Assembly: GCA_028687155.1 (NCBI GenBank)
Contig: JAQUAR010000016.1
Span: 1 to 13,142, forward strand
Direction of reading: 5' to 3'
From: Methylacidiphilaceae bacterium
Lineage (GTDB): Bacteria; Verrucomicrobiota; Verrucomicrobiia; Methylacidiphilales; Methylacidiphilaceae
DNA: 13,142 nucleotides
Shown: positions 1 to 6,063 of the stretch, one piece after another
How positions within the stretch are numbered: position 1 is the first letter of the stretch
Layout of the letters: each line of letters starts with the position of its first letter
Position numbers and translations under genes: made by a program
The notes under the pieces: generated by a model
The model's input: the letters and a program-made list of their open reading frames with translations, nothing else
Database searches by the model: none
What the model was told of the DNA's origin: nothing

Positions 1-97
1 GCGACCCAGCGAGATACCGCTTCATCCGAGGATGCCACTTGTCGGTTCGATGTCCGAAGTGCACTCCGGCCTCAACCAATGCCTTTACGTCCACCAT
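1..97 (-). CDS. rpsB: 30S ribosomal protein S2, N-terminal part (cut by window edge)
   Basis: The reverse strand from an ATG at 97 reads 32 codons without a stop to the window edge. The peptide begins MVDVKALVEAGVHFGHRTDK and continues KWHPRMKRYLAGS. This matches the N-terminus of ribosomal protein S2, whose family start has the pattern (L)xAGVHFGHxTxxWxPKMKxY. S2 binds the head-body junction of the 30S subunit and is needed for mRNA binding. A good ribosome binding site, AAGGATAGGAG, sits directly upstream, with AGGA 6 nt from the ATG. The rest of the gene, and probably tsf (elongation factor Ts, its usual partner), lies outside the window to the left. The ORF is too short to be found by length alone; the call rests on the AGVHFGHRT motif. 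Confidence 0.88.
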   Translation of the reverse strand, partial: MVDVKALVEAGVHFGHRTDKWHPRMKRYLAGS

Positions 98-190
98 CTC
101 CTATCCTTGCTTTGCTGTGCGGGCTTGTTCCGTTAAATTCCACTTAGCGCGCGGGTATCTCGGCAGCTGCTGATTCAACCGTTCGCTAAA

Positions 191-206
191 TCACAGAGTC
201 ACAGAG
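191..206. repeat. Tandem 8-mer direct repeat
   Basis: TCACAGAG occurs twice in perfect tandem, in the rpsB leader side of the intergenic gap. Two copies only; function unknown and possibly chance. Confidence 0.5.
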
Positions 207-419
207 GGCAGGCTCCCCTTTTTTTCGCCCGGGCCAAAACACCCACCACCCCATACCGCTCGTCTTTCTCCTGCGCCCCTATCTTGCGGCTCTCTGCTGG
301 TTTCCGTGCGAAGTATCAACACTACGCGCTCGTCCCGGTTGCCGCCAAGCCAAATCGCAACATTGCACGCTTTCCCCGGAAGAAACCGGCGAACGCTCTT
401 CTGGTTGCGCGGAATGAAA

Positions 420-448
420 TTGACAGAACCCAATGGGAAGGCTAGCAG
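420..448 (+). promoter_or_regulatory. Candidate sigma-70-type promoter for the secreted-protein gene
   Basis: A perfect -35 hexamer TTGACA (420-425) is followed after 17 bp by TAGCAG (443-448). The -10 box is only a 3/6 match. The predicted transcript start is near 455, about 8 nt before the ATG at 463. The ATG at 433 lies inside the promoter spacer, which argues for the 463 start. Confidence 0.4.
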
Positions 449-462
449 GAACTGAACATCCG

Positions 463-1227
463 ATGAAGAAAGCGACCCTGCACGCTTCGAGGCCCACGGT
501 CGCCCTTGTCGCTTCCCTGGCCGCCAGTCTGCTCTTGACGTTCTGCCCAGGCTCCCCCGTGGAAGCCGCTTCGGAAAAGACATCATACCCTTGGCACAAG
601 AGCATCGTCACGACCGTGTTCTGGATTGGACAGGGAAGGACTCCCATTAGTGCGGCCACGAATATCGCAAGCGCTTGGGACGTCCACTGGACTCGCAATT
701 ATGGCGGACTCGATGATCCAAGCCGCCGGGTCGGTTTCCTTCCACGCCGCTTCGCCGTCACCCTGAATCCCTTCTACGTCGCATTGCCTTTCAACGATGT
801 GGCCTATCCGGATCTCGCCCGGCGATGGGTCCCCTGGTACCGTGAACCCTCCCGCGGCAACCGCTATGTCTCTCAGTGCAAGGGTCATTGGGTGCAAATC
901 CGACACAAAGGGAAAGTCGCCTATGCACAGTGGGAAGATGTTGGGCCGTTGCGCGCCGACTTTCCCTCCTACATCTTCGGTTCCGACCGACCGCAGCTCT
1001 ACAATGGAGCAGGACTCGATGTCTCGCCTGCGGTGCGGGATCTTCTCGGCTTGCATGGTTTAGATCTTACCGATTGGCGATTTGTCTCCGAGGAGGAGGT
1101 TCCGACCGGCCCGTGGATGAAATATGGTGAGCAAGCCATTCTCCTCCGCGCAATCTTGAACGAGGAGCGAAGGGCGGCACAATCTTCCGGGTTGTTCGCA
1201 CCGGCGCTCTTCCCTGCGAAGCGGTGA
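463..1227 (+). CDS. Secreted protein with probable double-psi beta-barrel (RlpA-like) domain
   Basis: The 254-aa protein starts with a clear Sec signal peptide: MKK, a hydrophobic stretch at residues 13-28, and a likely cleavage after VEA at residue 35. A Cys at residue 28 follows LTF, which does not fit a lipobox. The mature protein has SAWDVHW (70-76), NPFYVALPFND (102-112), a single Cys at 139, then VQIRHKGK, AQWEDVGP (155-162), GLDVSPAVRD (184-193), LGL and DWRFV (204-208). The order 'basic strand, DxGP, GxDxSxAxxxxLGL' resembles the double-psi beta-barrel of RlpA-like and 3D-domain proteins, in which the Asp residues form the active groove for cell-wall glycan cleavage. I infer a role in the envelope; no enzymatic activity is proven. 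The 463 ATG is preferred over the in-frame 433 ATG because the signal peptide begins there. It stands alone, with non-coding flanks on both sides. Confidence 0.6.
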   Translation: MKKATLHASRPTVALVASLAASLLLTFCPGSPVEAASEKTSYPWHKSIVTTVFWIGQGRTPISAATNIASAWDVHWTRNYGGLDDPSRRVGFLPRRFAVTLNPFYVALPFNDVAYPDLARRWVPWYREPSRGNRYVSQCKGHWVQIRHKGKVAYAQWEDVGPLRADFPSYIFGSDRPQLYNGAGLDVSPAVRDLLGLHGLDLTDWRFVSEEEVPTGPWMKYGEQAILLRAILNEERRAAQSSGLFAPALFPAKR

Positions 1228-1269
1228 TCCGGCCTTTGCCTACCCCGCGCGTCTGTCGCGGGTTCGCGA

Positions 1270-1298
1270 TTGGACTCCGGATCAAACCGTGCTAGGGT
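1270..1298 (+). promoter_or_regulatory. Candidate extended -10 promoter for the exonuclease-Fur operon
   Basis: TTGGAC (1270-1275), a 17-bp spacer and TAGGGT (1293-1298), with TGC immediately before the -10 box (TG at 1290-1291, an extended -10). The predicted start is near 1305, leaving a leader of about 90 nt before the exonuclease start. Confidence 0.4.
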
Positions 1299-1393
1299 GA
1301 ACACCTTTCTTTTTTGGGACGGCCAAGGGGAACGGGCGGCAAGAGAGCCTGCAAGCCCTGATGTGGCCCACACCAAGCCTGATTGCACGAGCG

Positions 1394-1939
1394 ATGATGA
1401 ATCTCGTCTATTTTGACCTCGAGACTCAGAAGGGGGCAAACGAAGTCGGAGGATGGCGCAACAAGAGCGCCATGCGCATGTCTCTGGGCGTGACCTACGG
1501 AACCGCTCGGCAGGGTTATCGGATTTATTTGGAAGGGGAAGTCGAAGCTCTTCTCCAGGAACTGCGAAGCGCAGACCTGATTGTCGGCTTTAACATCCTT
1601 GGTTTCGATTTTCCTGTTTTGGAGGCCTATACGGTATTCGATCTCCGAGACTTGCCCGCGTTGGATCTTCTCCGGGACGTAGAAGCCCAGATCGGGAGAC
1701 GCATGAGCCTGGAGAGTCTCGCCCGCGCTACCCTAGGCATCGGCAAGACGGCGGAAGGAGTGCAGGCGCTTCGCTGGTGGAAAGAGGGCAAGCTCGTCCA
1801 GATCGCTGAATATTGTTGCTATGATGTCAAGGTCACGCGCTTGCTCCACGAGCACGGGGTCCGTCACGGAGAAATCCACTATTTCAACGAACAAACTCAG
1901 CGAAAGGAATCCCTTCCCGTCCCCTGGAAGCCTTCCTGA
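1394..1939 (+). CDS. DEDDy-family 3'-5' exonuclease (RNase H-like fold)
   Basis: This is a 181-aa soluble protein consisting almost entirely of one RNase H-like exonuclease domain. The three Exo motifs are all present. Exo I is YFDLET, with D8 and E10. Exo II is VGFNILGFD, with N67 and D72. Exo III is YCCYD, with Y140 and D144, which is the Y-x3-D spacing of the DEDDy class. The four acidic residues would bind two metal ions and hydrolyse nucleotides from a 3' end. It belongs to the YprB/predicted-exonuclease type rather than to DNA polymerase proofreading domains. The substrate, DNA or RNA, cannot be told from sequence. An in-frame ATG at 1361 exists, but the domain begins at MMNLVYFD, so 1394 (or 1397) is preferred; no clear ribosome binding site supports either. 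It probably shares a transcript with the Fur-family gene 17 bp downstream. Confidence 0.8.
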   Translation: MMNLVYFDLETQKGANEVGGWRNKSAMRMSLGVTYGTARQGYRIYLEGEVEALLQELRSADLIVGFNILGFDFPVLEAYTVFDLRDLPALDLLRDVEAQIGRRMSLESLARATLGIGKTAEGVQALRWWKEGKLVQIAEYCCYDVKVTRLLHEHGVRHGEIHYFNEQTQRKESLPVPWKPS

Positions 1940-1956
1940 GACGACAACGACTCCGC

Positions 1957-2352
1957 ATGGAAAGGATCACGCAGCAGAAACTTGCGATCGCCGCCGTACT
2001 CGAGGCAGCCGATAGCCCTCTCACCCCGCCGGAAATTCTCTCCCGGGCAGCAAAGGCGGTACCGCGCCTCGGTGTAGCGACCGTCTACCGGGCTTTGCGG
2101 GCTCTGCGTAAGGAGAGAAAGATCGTCATCGTCGAAATTCCCGGTGAGCCCCCCAGGTACGAAACAGCAGCCCGAGGCCACCACCATCATTTTTTCTGCA
2201 ACGGCTGCCGCAAGGTCTTCGAGGTTCCGGACTGTCCTGCCAAATTAGCCGAGCTCACCCCGCCAAACTTTCAAGTCCTGGATCACGAGATCATCCTGTA
2301 TGGAAAGTGCCCCAAGTGCCAAGCGGAGCGGCAATTTCCCTCGCCGCAATGA
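1957..2352 (+). CDS. Fur-family metal-dependent transcriptional regulator
   Basis: The 131-aa protein has the Fur layout. An N-terminal winged helix includes the recognition helix LGVATVYRALRAL (38-50). A dimerisation domain follows with a His cluster HHHH (75-78), CNGC (C81, C84) and a C-terminal CPKC (C118, C121). The two CxxC pairs form the structural zinc site of the family; the His cluster, with H110, would contribute to the regulatory metal site. An extra Cys at 93 is present. The family represses uptake or stress genes when bound to Fe, Zn, Mn or peroxide-sensitive metal. Sequence alone does not decide between Fur, Zur and PerR, so no symbol is given. It lies 17 bp after the exonuclease stop with no obvious Shine-Dalgarno, consistent with operonic, coupled translation. 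No target genes for metal uptake are in the window. Confidence 0.88.
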   Translation: MERITQQKLAIAAVLEAADSPLTPPEILSRAAKAVPRLGVATVYRALRALRKERKIVIVEIPGEPPRYETAARGHHHHFFCNGCRKVFEVPDCPAKLAELTPPNFQVLDHEIILYGKCPKCQAERQFPSPQ

Positions 2353-2361
2353 GGTTAAGCT

Positions 2362-3795
2362 CTACTCCCGGGGTGTTTGCGGCGTGGCGAGCTTCCGCAA
2401 ATCCGCCAATCGCAAGCCGAGCGCTTCGGCGGCCTGCCGCTCATCGCCCCCCTGCTTGCTCTTGATCCTCTGGACAAGACGGCCCACTAGCTTTTGGATT
2501 AAATCGGTCGCGCCGTTTTGCAACACGAGGTCGCCCAAAATCTGCACCGTCTCCTCAAGCGCACGGTCTTCCGCCGAGAGCCGCCCCTTGGAATGTGTGG
2601 AGAGTTCCTCCTGCATTTCCTCCGGGAGGGTGCCCATCTCAATGGTGCTGCTGGCCGCCAAGACCATGGCGCGCTGAATGACGTTTTCGAGCTCCCGGAT
2701 ATTGCCTGGCCAAGAGTAGGCCTGCAGCAGCTGCATTGCATCTGGCGCAATTCGCACCGCGGCTTGGGGTAGATAGCGCCGATGCTTCTGGAGGAAATGC
2801 GCGGTAAGATCAGGAATATCCTCAGCCCGGTCCCGCAACGGGGGCAAGGAAACCCGAACGACGTTAAGTCGATAAAAGAGGTCGGCGCGAAACTCCCGAC
2901 GCTGCACCGCCGCAGACAGATCTTTGTTGGTTGCCGCGATGACGCGGACATCCGTTCGGATCGACTCGTTGCTCCCCAACCGAGAAACCTCGCCTTCCTG
3001 GAGAACGCGCAAGATCTTGCTCTGGGTCGCCATGGGCATCTCACCGATCTCGTCTAGAAAAATCGTCCCGCCGTCTCCCTGTTCAAACTTTCCAATGCGT
3101 TGCGCCATGGCCCCGGTAAAGGAGCCCCGCTCATGTCCGAACAACTCGCTTTCCAGGAGATTCTCCGGAATGGCGGCGCAGTTGATCGCAATGAAGGGCT
3201 TATTGGCTCGCATGCTATGCTGGTAGATCGCGCGGGCGATCAACTCCTTCCCGGTTCCGCTCTCCCCGGTGATCAGCACGGTCGCATTGGTCTTGGCCAC
3301 CTGTCCGACCAGCTTGTAGACCTTCTGCATCCGGACGCAGTCTCCGACGAGCGCCAAACCCTGCCGATCGGCCGCACCCATCACCGTCTGGCCCTCTTCC
3401 TGAGCAAGACGAGCAGCCTCCAGCAAGCGCTCGATTAGGTGCCGGAGTTCAGGAATGTCGAACGGCTTCAGGATATAGTCGTAGGCACCGAGCTTCATCG
3501 CCTCGATGGCGGTATGGGATGTGCCGTAGGCGGTCATCATCAGGACGATGAGCTTCGGCGCAATACGCTTCATCTCGCGGAGCGTCTCCAAGCCGTTCTT
3601 GCCGCCCATCCGAATATCCATGATGACGACTTCGGCAGGTTGCTTCCGGAGCAGTTCAATGGCCTCCTCGCCCGATTGAGCAGCCCACACATCGATCGGC
3701 AGATCTTCCAGCAACCTCTGGAATGAGTAGTGGACGTCCTGCTCATCATCTACGACGAGAATGGAACGCCGGAGGCCGGGCTTTTGCTCCTCCAT
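2362..3795 (-). CDS. NtrC-type sigma-54-dependent response regulator
   Basis: A protein of 477 aa with three parts. The receiver domain (about 11-125) has the acidic pair D16/D17, phospho-acceptor D60, T88 and K110. The AAA+ sigma-54 activator domain (about 148-380) has Walker A GESGTGKE (177-184), Walker B IFLDEIGEM, sensor ATN (288-290) and the arginine-finger region REFRADLFYRL. The sigma-54 contact loop reads GSFTGA (224-229) rather than GAFTGA. The C-terminal part should be a Fis-type helix-turn-helix, but only AAEALGL resembles it; the recognition helix is divergent. On phosphorylation by a partner kinase it should remodel sigma-54 RNA polymerase at -24/-12 promoters. No histidine kinase is in the window, so it is an orphan here. 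The frame is open to a GTG at 3828, but ATG 3795 puts the usual short lead before ILVVDDE. Neither start has a strong Shine-Dalgarno. It ends 9 bp from the convergent Fur gene. Confidence 0.92.
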   Translation of the reverse strand: MEEQKPGLRRSILVVDDEQDVHYSFQRLLEDLPIDVWAAQSGEEAIELLRKQPAEVVIMDIRMGGKNGLETLREMKRIAPKLIVLMMTAYGTSHTAIEAMKLGAYDYILKPFDIPELRHLIERLLEAARLAQEEGQTVMGAADRQGLALVGDCVRMQKVYKLVGQVAKTNATVLITGESGTGKELIARAIYQHSMRANKPFIAINCAAIPENLLESELFGHERGSFTGAMAQRIGKFEQGDGGTIFLDEIGEMPMATQSKILRVLQEGEVSRLGSNESIRTDVRVIAATNKDLSAAVQRREFRADLFYRLNVVRVSLPPLRDRAEDIPDLTAHFLQKHRRYLPQAAVRIAPDAMQLLQAYSWPGNIRELENVIQRAMVLAASSTIEMGTLPEEMQEELSTHSKGRLSAEDRALEETVQILGDLVLQNGATDLIQKLVGRLVQRIKSKQGGDERQAAEALGLRLADLRKLATPQTPRE

Positions 3796-3924
3796 CGCGG
3801 ATGGATCCGTCTGTTTGGCTATGGTCACGCATTAGAAAAATGGAGCCCTTTGCCGCCGGAGCCAAGAGCAAAATCCGCTTTTGGCCGCTCCACCTCGGGC
3901 TCTCTTCGAGAATCACCTGCGCAT

Positions 3925-3953
3925 TTGCCAAAGATCGAGGCCCTCTGTATTGT
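3925..3953 (+). promoter_or_regulatory. Candidate sigma-70-type promoter for the thioredoxin-fold gene
   Basis: TTGCCA (3925-3930), an exact 17-bp spacer and TATTGT (3948-3953). A start 7-8 nt after the -10 box falls on 3960-3961, which is the ATG itself. This suggests a leaderless mRNA and explains the absence of a Shine-Dalgarno. Confidence 0.5.
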
Positions 3954-3960
3954 CAGCGTC

Positions 3961-4455
3961 ATGGACTTTGCACGCGCCGCCCGGCGGCTTCAGAGTGGAC
4001 GGTTGGCCCTTGTCCTTGGTTGGATGCTTCCCCTGCTTTTTTCCGCAGTGGCCTTCGCCGGATCTGCCAATTGGATAACGGATTATCCCAAGGCTCTGAA
4101 GGAAGCCAAAGCCCAAAAGAAGCTGGTGCTGGCAAACTTTACCGGTTCCGACTGGTGCCCGTGGTGCCAAAAGCTCCAGCGCGAAGTGTTTTCGACTCCG
4201 GAATTTCAGCAGTACGCCAAGGAACATCTCGTGCTGCTCGAGCTCGATTTCCCTCAACGCAAACCGCAAACGGAGGCTTTGAAGCAACAAAACAAAGAGC
4301 TCGCGGACCGATACCACGTCGACGCCTTCCCGACCATCCTGCTGCTGGATCCCGAAGGACAAGAGGTCGCCTCCATGGGTTACCTGCCAGGCGGAGCCAA
4401 GCCGTTCTTGGACAAAGTCGAGCAGTTTCGTCAGAAAGCGACTTCCGGAGGTTGA
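3961..4455 (+). CDS. Exported thioredoxin-fold protein (CPWC active site)
   Basis: The 164-aa protein has an N-terminal Sec signal: basic MDFARAARRLQSGR, a hydrophobic core at residues 15-32 and a likely cleavage near AFAGS. The mature part is a thioredoxin fold with VLANFTGSDWCPWCQKL, where the redox pair is C66 and C69 (CPWC). The cis-proline is in AFPT (P124), followed by the strand ILLLDPEG. It resembles periplasmic thioredoxin-like proteins (thioredoxin_7 type) that reduce or isomerise disulfides, or supply reductant for cytochrome or copper-centre maturation. The specific partner is unknown. No DsbD or cytochrome c maturation gene is adjacent. The frame is open upstream to 3730, but that part runs antisense to the response regulator gene, and the signal peptide fixes the start at 3961. 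It is followed by two more exported proteins, each separated by more than 150 bp. Confidence 0.82.
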   Translation: MDFARAARRLQSGRLALVLGWMLPLLFSAVAFAGSANWITDYPKALKEAKAQKKLVLANFTGSDWCPWCQKLQREVFSTPEFQQYAKEHLVLLELDFPQRKPQTEALKQQNKELADRYHVDAFPTILLLDPEGQEVASMGYLPGGAKPFLDKVEQFRQKATSGG

Positions 4456-4615
4456 CAGCCTCTCTCACCAAGTTCATAGCCGAGGCGCGGCAAAAGGGCT
4501 TCCCGCACTCTCGGAGGGGAATTGCGCCCTTACCCGGAACCGAAAGAAAGTCCTTTCCTGAAATCGCTTCCGAGTCTAGCATGCGCACACAACTGCTTCC
4601 TCACACCCAACGAAT

Positions 4616-4999
4616 ATGAAACGAACATGGTCCGCAGGCGCGAAGGCGCTATCGGTGAGTGCTCTGGCTCTCTTCCTCTCCTCTCCATTGCATGCCCAGG
4701 ATTCTTCGAGCTCCTCCCAGGGAGCCGAGTCTGGGGCCGCCACGCAGGAGAACCATCTCCATCACCACCGGTTGCACCGGCAGGTGCATGAAAATCATGA
4801 GAAGACGCGACGTCTCATGGACCGCCAAGACGCCGAATTGCGACGTCTGACGGAGGAGATGAACCAGGCACCTGCCGACAAGAAGCTCGATCGTGCCTGC
4901 GCCGTGATCAACAAGCTCGTCGAGCAGCGGAAGGAAATGCATGACGCAATGGAAGGCATGCATCAAAAGTGGATCCATCAGATGGGCGAAGGGAAATAG
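4616..4999 (+). CDS. Small His-rich periplasmic helical protein, paralogue of next gene
   Basis: The 127-aa protein has a signal peptide ending PLHA/QD (cleavage after residue 27), a Ser/Gly-rich linker, and a His cluster at 47-61 containing seven His. A charged, predicted all-helical core (62-123) follows, with QDAELRRL, DKKLD and LVEQRKEMH. Three further His lie near the end. The core aligns without gaps to residues 76-128 of the next gene's product. I do not recognise a named family. The size, helicity and periplasmic location recall Spy/CpxP/ZraP-like envelope-stress or metal-binding proteins, but the LTxxQ repeats are absent, so this is only an analogy. The His cluster could bind Cu, Ni or Zn. 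No Shine-Dalgarno is visible. A weak -10-like TAGCAT lies at 4577-4582, and a GGAAC element near 4540 could belong to an ECF-type promoter. Confidence 0.7.
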   Translation: MKRTWSAGAKALSVSALALFLSSPLHAQDSSSSSQGAESGAATQENHLHHHRLHRQVHENHEKTRRLMDRQDAELRRLTEEMNQAPADKKLDRACAVINKLVEQRKEMHDAMEGMHQKWIHQMGEGK

Positions 5000-5056
5000 C
5001 GGTTCCGTCCCGTTACCCGGCTTCAGAGACGACGCCTAGCCTGCAAAGGGTCGCAT

Positions 5057-5086
5057 TTGAGTGACGGATGGAGCAACGTCTATTAC
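5057..5086 (+). promoter_or_regulatory. Candidate promoter upstream of the Pro-tailed paralogue
   Basis: TTGAGT (5057-5062), an 18-bp spacer and TATTAC (5081-5086), each a 4/6 match to consensus. A start near 5093 would place the hairpin at 5112-5132 in the leader of the downstream gene. Confidence 0.3.
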
Positions 5087-5111
5087 GCATTCGAGTTCTC
5101 TGCGAGGTCTT

Positions 5112-5132
5112 GTCACCCGCAGTTCGGGTGAC
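5112..5132 (+). repeat. Perfect 8-bp inverted repeat (hairpin) in a leader
   Basis: GTCACCCG (5112-5119), a 5-nt loop and CGGGTGAC (5125-5132) form a perfect 8-bp stem. It lies between the two paralogous genes. No U-run follows on either strand, so a classical terminator is unlikely. A leader structure or an operator palindrome are the alternatives. Confidence 0.55.
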
Positions 5133-5186
5133 CGGCGGCCTGCGATCGCCTTGTTTCGAATGTCGTCCTCTTCCCTATCCCTTCGC

Positions 5187-5708
5187 ATGAGTTGTTTCAT
5201 CTCCCGACGGGCCTTCCGCATCTCTTCTTCTGCCTGGGGGCGAATCGCCGTGCGGCTTGGCCTAGCCGGAGCCTTCTTCGGCACCATGTTTGCCGAATTA
5301 CGGCCGGCAGCGGGGCAACCCGTTGCCTCGCCAGTCCTCGCTCGGCCTACACCCGCACAACAGCGCCAGATTCAACAGATGCAAGAACGCTTGCGGAAGA
5401 TCACCCGCGAGCAGGACGACGAGTTGGAGCGCCTCCTAGGCGAATTGCACGGGGCTTCCCGCGACAAGAAGATTGATCTTTTGTCCCGCATCGTGACCCG
5501 CCTGATCGAACAGAGGAAGGCCTTTCACGAGGAGACTGAAGCCGTCCGCCTGAGGATTCTCGACATGCAAAATCCTCCCGCCCCTCTGCCTCGAGCCACG
5601 GCTCCCCTTCCCCCTCCTGCACGCGCGGTCGAGAAGCCGGCCTCCTCGGAACCCGCGGAAACTCCACCAGCCTCTTCCGAACAAGGCTACCTGCCCCAGC
5701 AGCAGTAG
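5187..5708 (+). CDS. Exported helical protein with Pro-rich tail, paralogue of previous gene
   Basis: From ATG 5187 the product is 173 aa. A basic N-terminus (SRRAFR) and hydrophobic segment (about 23-37, LGLAGAFFGTMFAEL) form a signal peptide or anchor with probable cleavage near AAG/QPV. A helical core (56-128) contains QDDELERLLGE, DKKID and RLIEQRKAFHEE. A Pro/Ala/Ser-rich tail (129-173) ends in QQQ. The core shares QDxEL-RL-E, DKK-D and EQRK--H with the preceding gene in an ungapped alignment, so the two are tandem duplicates that diverged. The His cluster of the first protein is missing here and a Pro-rich extension has been gained, perhaps a peptidoglycan-spanning or protein-binding linker. 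The start is uncertain: ATG 5160, ATG 5187 and GTG 5250 (preceded by GGGGG) are all in frame, and none has a strong Shine-Dalgarno. Function unknown. Confidence 0.65.
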   Translation: MSCFISRRAFRISSSAWGRIAVRLGLAGAFFGTMFAELRPAAGQPVASPVLARPTPAQQRQIQQMQERLRKITREQDDELERLLGELHGASRDKKIDLLSRIVTRLIEQRKAFHEETEAVRLRILDMQNPPAPLPRATAPLPPPARAVEKPASSEPAETPPASSEQGYLPQQQ

Positions 5709-5741
5709 CGCCCGAGCCCGTGCGCAAGGTCGGGTCGCCGC

Positions 5742-5972
5742 TCAGCGCCCGCCAGCGTCGACTTCCTCGACGACATCCTGGTTGAGAAACTCCGCGTAGG
5801 CCGGCGGGGGAGTTCTCTCCCGCTTCAGCAGGCGGTAGCCCGCCCAGACGAAGGCTCCCACCACGCCGAGCACGAGGACCAGCAGGAACAATCCGGCAAC
5901 CAGCCCTGCCCGTTCCGCTTGGGTTCCGACCGACGCGGACATCGCTTCGGGAGTTAGGAGCGTGTTCAGCAC
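5742..5972 (-). CDS. Small single-TM protein downstream of oxidase subunit I
   Basis: A 76-aa protein from a GTG start at 5972. It has a short N-terminus, one strong transmembrane segment (about 22-47, LVAGLFLLVLVLGVVGAFVWAG cut short here as LVAGLFLLVLVLG onward), a basic stop-transfer YRLLKRER and an acidic tail with NQDVVEEVD. Topology is likely N-out/C-in by the positive-inside rule. It follows the oxidase subunit I gene on the same strand after 91 bp. Small one-helix proteins in this position often act as oxidase accessory subunits (compare CcoQ or subunit IV types), but there is no sequence match I can name. A second possible start is the ATG at 5942. It ends 33 bp from the convergent paralogue gene. 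Confidence 0.55.
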   Translation of the reverse strand: MLNTLLTPEAMSASVGTQAERAGLVAGLFLLVLVLGVVGAFVWAGYRLLKRERTPPPAYAEFLNQDVVEEVDAGGR

Positions 5973-6013
5973 AACCTGCTCTCGCTTTCCAATACCTCGT
6001 TCTCTCCCGCTCC

Positions 6014-6033
6014 GCCCGCTCTCTTCGGCGGGC
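6014..6033 (-). repeat. Intercistronic GC hairpin between oxidase and small TM gene
   Basis: GCCCGC (6014-6019) and GCGGGC (6028-6033) form a 6-bp all-GC stem with an 8-nt loop in the 91-bp gap. No T-run follows on the reverse strand. It could be a partial attenuator or an mRNA stability element. Confidence 0.4.
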
Positions 6034-6063
6034 TCGCTCCCCGCTGAACGCGTCGCCGCTCAG

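Larger units (their letters stand above)
98..462. other. Intergenic region between divergent rpsB and secreted-protein gene
   Basis: These 365 bp separate two divergent starts. They hold the rpsB ribosome binding site (98-108), a tandem 8-mer (191-206), a T7 run at about 219-225 and a candidate forward promoter at 420-448. Long reading frames on the reverse strand here have no recognisable protein features or ribosome binding sites and look spurious. I could not find a convincing -35/-10 pair for rpsB. The rpsB leader may carry an S2 autoregulatory structure, as in other bacteria, but I cannot demonstrate one by eye. Confidence 0.6.

Noticed and set aside
195..228. T-run with upstream GGGCAGGCTCCCC as an intrinsic terminator
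   Set aside because: Only about 3 bp can pair before the T-run, and no forward gene ends there.
191..698. Reverse-strand ORFs between rpsB and the secreted-protein gene
   Set aside because: No ribosome binding site, no recognisable features, and partial overlap with the real gene's signal-peptide region.
1244..1262. Hairpin CCCGCG-N7-CGCGGG after the secreted-protein gene as a terminator
   Set aside because: The stem is only 6 bp and no T-run follows; it is too weak to call.
3723..4619. Forward ORF of 298 codons overlapping the thioredoxin-fold gene
   Set aside because: It is in another frame of a gene with a clear signal peptide and CPWC motif, and has a low-complexity Arg/Pro-rich product.
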